Below, in pieces: positions 62,732 through 64,000 of a stretch of 64,000 nucleotides of DNA. How positions within the stretch are numbered: the stretch's first letter is position 1; the number at the start of each line of letters is the position of its first letter. The position numbers were made by a program, and so were the translations under genes. Under the pieces are notes generated by a model. It was not told where the DNA came from. It made no database searches and saw only the letters and a list, made by a program, of their open reading frames with translations. Source of the stretch: Pandoraea anhela (GTDB lineage Bacteria; Pseudomonadota; Gammaproteobacteria; Burkholderiales; Burkholderiaceae); the NCBI RefSeq assembly GCF_902459655.1, contig NZ_CABPSB010000009.1, positions 124,001 to 188,000 on the forward strand. Direction: 5' to 3'.

Positions 62732-63961
62732 TCACGGACGAATGCGTCGCGCGAAGCCATGTCGCCTGGCGGCAAACGCCACGCCCCAGGCGGCGAGCGC
62801 CAGCCACACCAGCACCCGAGGCAGGGCCGCAGCGCCCCACGTCGCCAACACCGCACCACCCAGCACACCACTGGCGGCGAACGACAGATTGAAGACGGTC
62901 ACGAGCATGGACTGCGCCACGTTTTCGTGCTCGCCTGCCGCATCGCCGAGCGCCGTCTGGAGGATCGTCGGTGCACCGCTGAAGCTCAGTCCCCACAGCA
63001 CCGCGCTGGCGGCGAGCATCGGCCACGACGTCGGCCAGATCCCGAAGGCGACGATCACCGCGGTAAATGTCGCCAGCGCCGTCAGGGCGAGTCTGCGCAT
63101 CCAGCGATCCACCCACAGACCAATCCCCCAAAGTCCGACGAGCGTGAAGATACCGAACGTCGACAGGATCGTGGCGAGCCGTCCGCTCATGCCGGAGGAC
63201 GCAAGAAACGGTGCAATGTACGTGTAAAGCGTGTAGTGCGCGATGACCCACAGCATGACGACCGCAAGCACCGGACGCACGCCCGGCAATCGGAGGACGT
63301 CGGTTACGGAGGCACGGGCCGCCGAACTTTCGGCGCTGTCGCGAGCGTTTGTGTTCGCGTTGGCGACCTCCGGCACGATCAGCAACATCCAGCCCACGAG
63401 CGTGACGGCGAACGCCGACAAGCCGCCGAAGACCCAGCGCCAGCCGATGAGGTGGCCGAGAGTCGTCGCTGCGGGCACCCCGACGGCCAGCGCCAGCGGA
63501 ATGCCGAGCATGGCGTACGCGAGGGCGCGCCCCTGGCGCGAGGGATCGACGAGACGCCGGGCGTAGGTCGCGATTTCGCTCCAGGCCACGCCCGTCGCCA
63601 GACCGACGACGAAGCGTGCGGCGAGCGTCAAGGTGAAGTCCGACGACAGCGCCGTCACGGCATTGCACACGGTGAAGCCTAGCAATGCGACGACAAGCAC
63701 CGTCCGGCGCGACCAGCGATGCATCAGCACGGTAAGCGGCACGGCGCCGAGGCCGGCGCCCAGCGCACAGAGCGTGACCATCTGGCCTGCCCACGATTCG
63801 GAAATGCGAAAACCCTCGGCCAGTTGGGGCAGCAGTCCGGCTGGGACCGTTTCGTTCGCTGCGGCGACGAAGGTCGCAAGCATCAATGCGGTGAGCGAGG
63901 CCCAGGGCGTGCGCTCGGCGTGGGGCGCGACGGTTGTCGGGGTAACGGAAGAAACTGACAT
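62732..63961 (-). CDS. MFS exporter, DHA1 type
   Basis: A 409 aa major facilitator protein with about 12 helices. ETVPAGLLPQLAEGFRIS in helix 1 and the loop HRWSRRTVLVVALLGF (motif A region) are typical of the AraJ/YdhP-like arabinose or drug exporters. The alternative frame on the same strand (62544-63974) is Arg-rich and not a protein. The start is ATG 63961, 39 nt from the window edge, so upstream control elements are cut off. Substrate unknown. Convergent with the LysR gene, ends 56 nt apart. Confidence 0.9.
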   Translation of the reverse strand: MSVSSVTPTTVAPHAERTPWASLTALMLATFVAAANETVPAGLLPQLAEGFRISESWAGQMVTLCALGAGLGAVPLTVLMHRWSRRTVLVVALLGFTVCNAVTALSSDFTLTLAARFVVGLATGVAWSEIATYARRLVDPSRQGRALAYAMLGIPLALAVGVPAATTLGHLIGWRWVFGGLSAFAVTLVGWMLLIVPEVANANTNARDSAESSAARASVTDVLRLPGVRPVLAVVMLWVIAHYTLYTYIAPFLASSGMSGRLATILSTFGIFTLVGLWGIGLWVDRWMRRLALTALATFTAVIVAFGIWPTSWPMLAASAVLWGLSFSGAPTILQTALGDAAGEHENVAQSMLVTVFNLSFAASGVLGGAVLATWGAAALPRVLVWLALAAWGVAFAARRHGFARRIRP

Positions 63962-64000
63962 GGTCGGTCGTCAAACAGAAATGTCCCAGTCGGGACGATG

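Noticed and set aside
62544-63974. A 476-codon minus-strand frame over the MFS gene
   Set aside because: A different frame (62732-63961) gives 12 hydrophobic helices and the family motifs; this one is Arg-rich and not credible.

Overview
This window looks like a contiguous piece of a Burkholderiales chromosome. The base composition is high in G+C, the genes are densely packed, and the gene orders are those of Burkholderiaceae: smc-zipA-ligA, map/glnD divergent from rpsB-tsf-pyrH-frr-uppS-cdsA-dxr-rseP-bamA-ompH-lpxD-fabZ-lpxA-lpxB-rnhB, ppsR divergent from ppsA, and smpB divergent from ratA-rnfH. Pandoraea or a near relative is my best guess. That is an inference from protein flavour and gene order, not from a search. 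I saw no rRNA, tRNA, CRISPR array, complete insertion sequence or prophage.

Layout. 1-2.3 kb: the end of alr, then radA. 2.6-10.9 kb, minus strand: dapC, dapD, an ArsC/Spx-like gene, dapE, prmB, a cardiolipin synthase and a YheS-type ABC-F ATPase. Together dapC, dapD and dapE supply three successive steps of the succinylase branch to diaminopimelate and lysine. 11.3-20.4 kb, plus strand: a drug/metabolite transporter, then chromosome and division genes (smc, zipA, ligA) and def. 20.6-25.5 kb, minus strand: an RluF-type pseudouridine synthase, glnD and map. 26-41.6 kb, plus strand: a long translation and envelope block covering ribosome and elongation factors, UMP kinase, ribosome recycling, undecaprenyl diphosphate, CDP-diacylglycerol, isoprenoid, site-2 protease, BamA, Skp, lipid A enzymes, RNase HII and an RNA methyltransferase. 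41.8-49.8 kb: ppsR/ppsA, an NfeD/SPFH membrane pair, smpB, ratA-rnfH and a second DMT transporter. 50-53.9 kb: guaB, an uncharacterised membrane protein gene, and guaA.

From about 54 kb rightward the content becomes accessory. It consists of small cassettes, several with a regulator facing the gene it probably controls: Lrp/AsnC facing an aminotransferase and an SDR, LysR facing a fluoroacetate-dehalogenase-like hydrolase, and LysR facing an atypical SDR. There is also a pair of small secreted proteins that may bind metal, a frameshifted IS3-type transposase remnant, and an MFS exporter that runs off the right edge.

The points most worth a second look are: the hydrolase at 59.9 kb, which keeps nearly the whole fluoroacetate dehalogenase active site; an SDR whose Tyr-x-x-x-Lys is replaced; a strong promoter followed within about 50 nt by a terminator-like hairpin in the rpsB leader; the unknown membrane gene inside guaB-guaA; a 7 x 11 bp minisatellite beside ppsR; and identical hairpin terminator arms 45 kb apart. 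I did not find a clearly new multi-gene system. Most of the window is conserved core genome.
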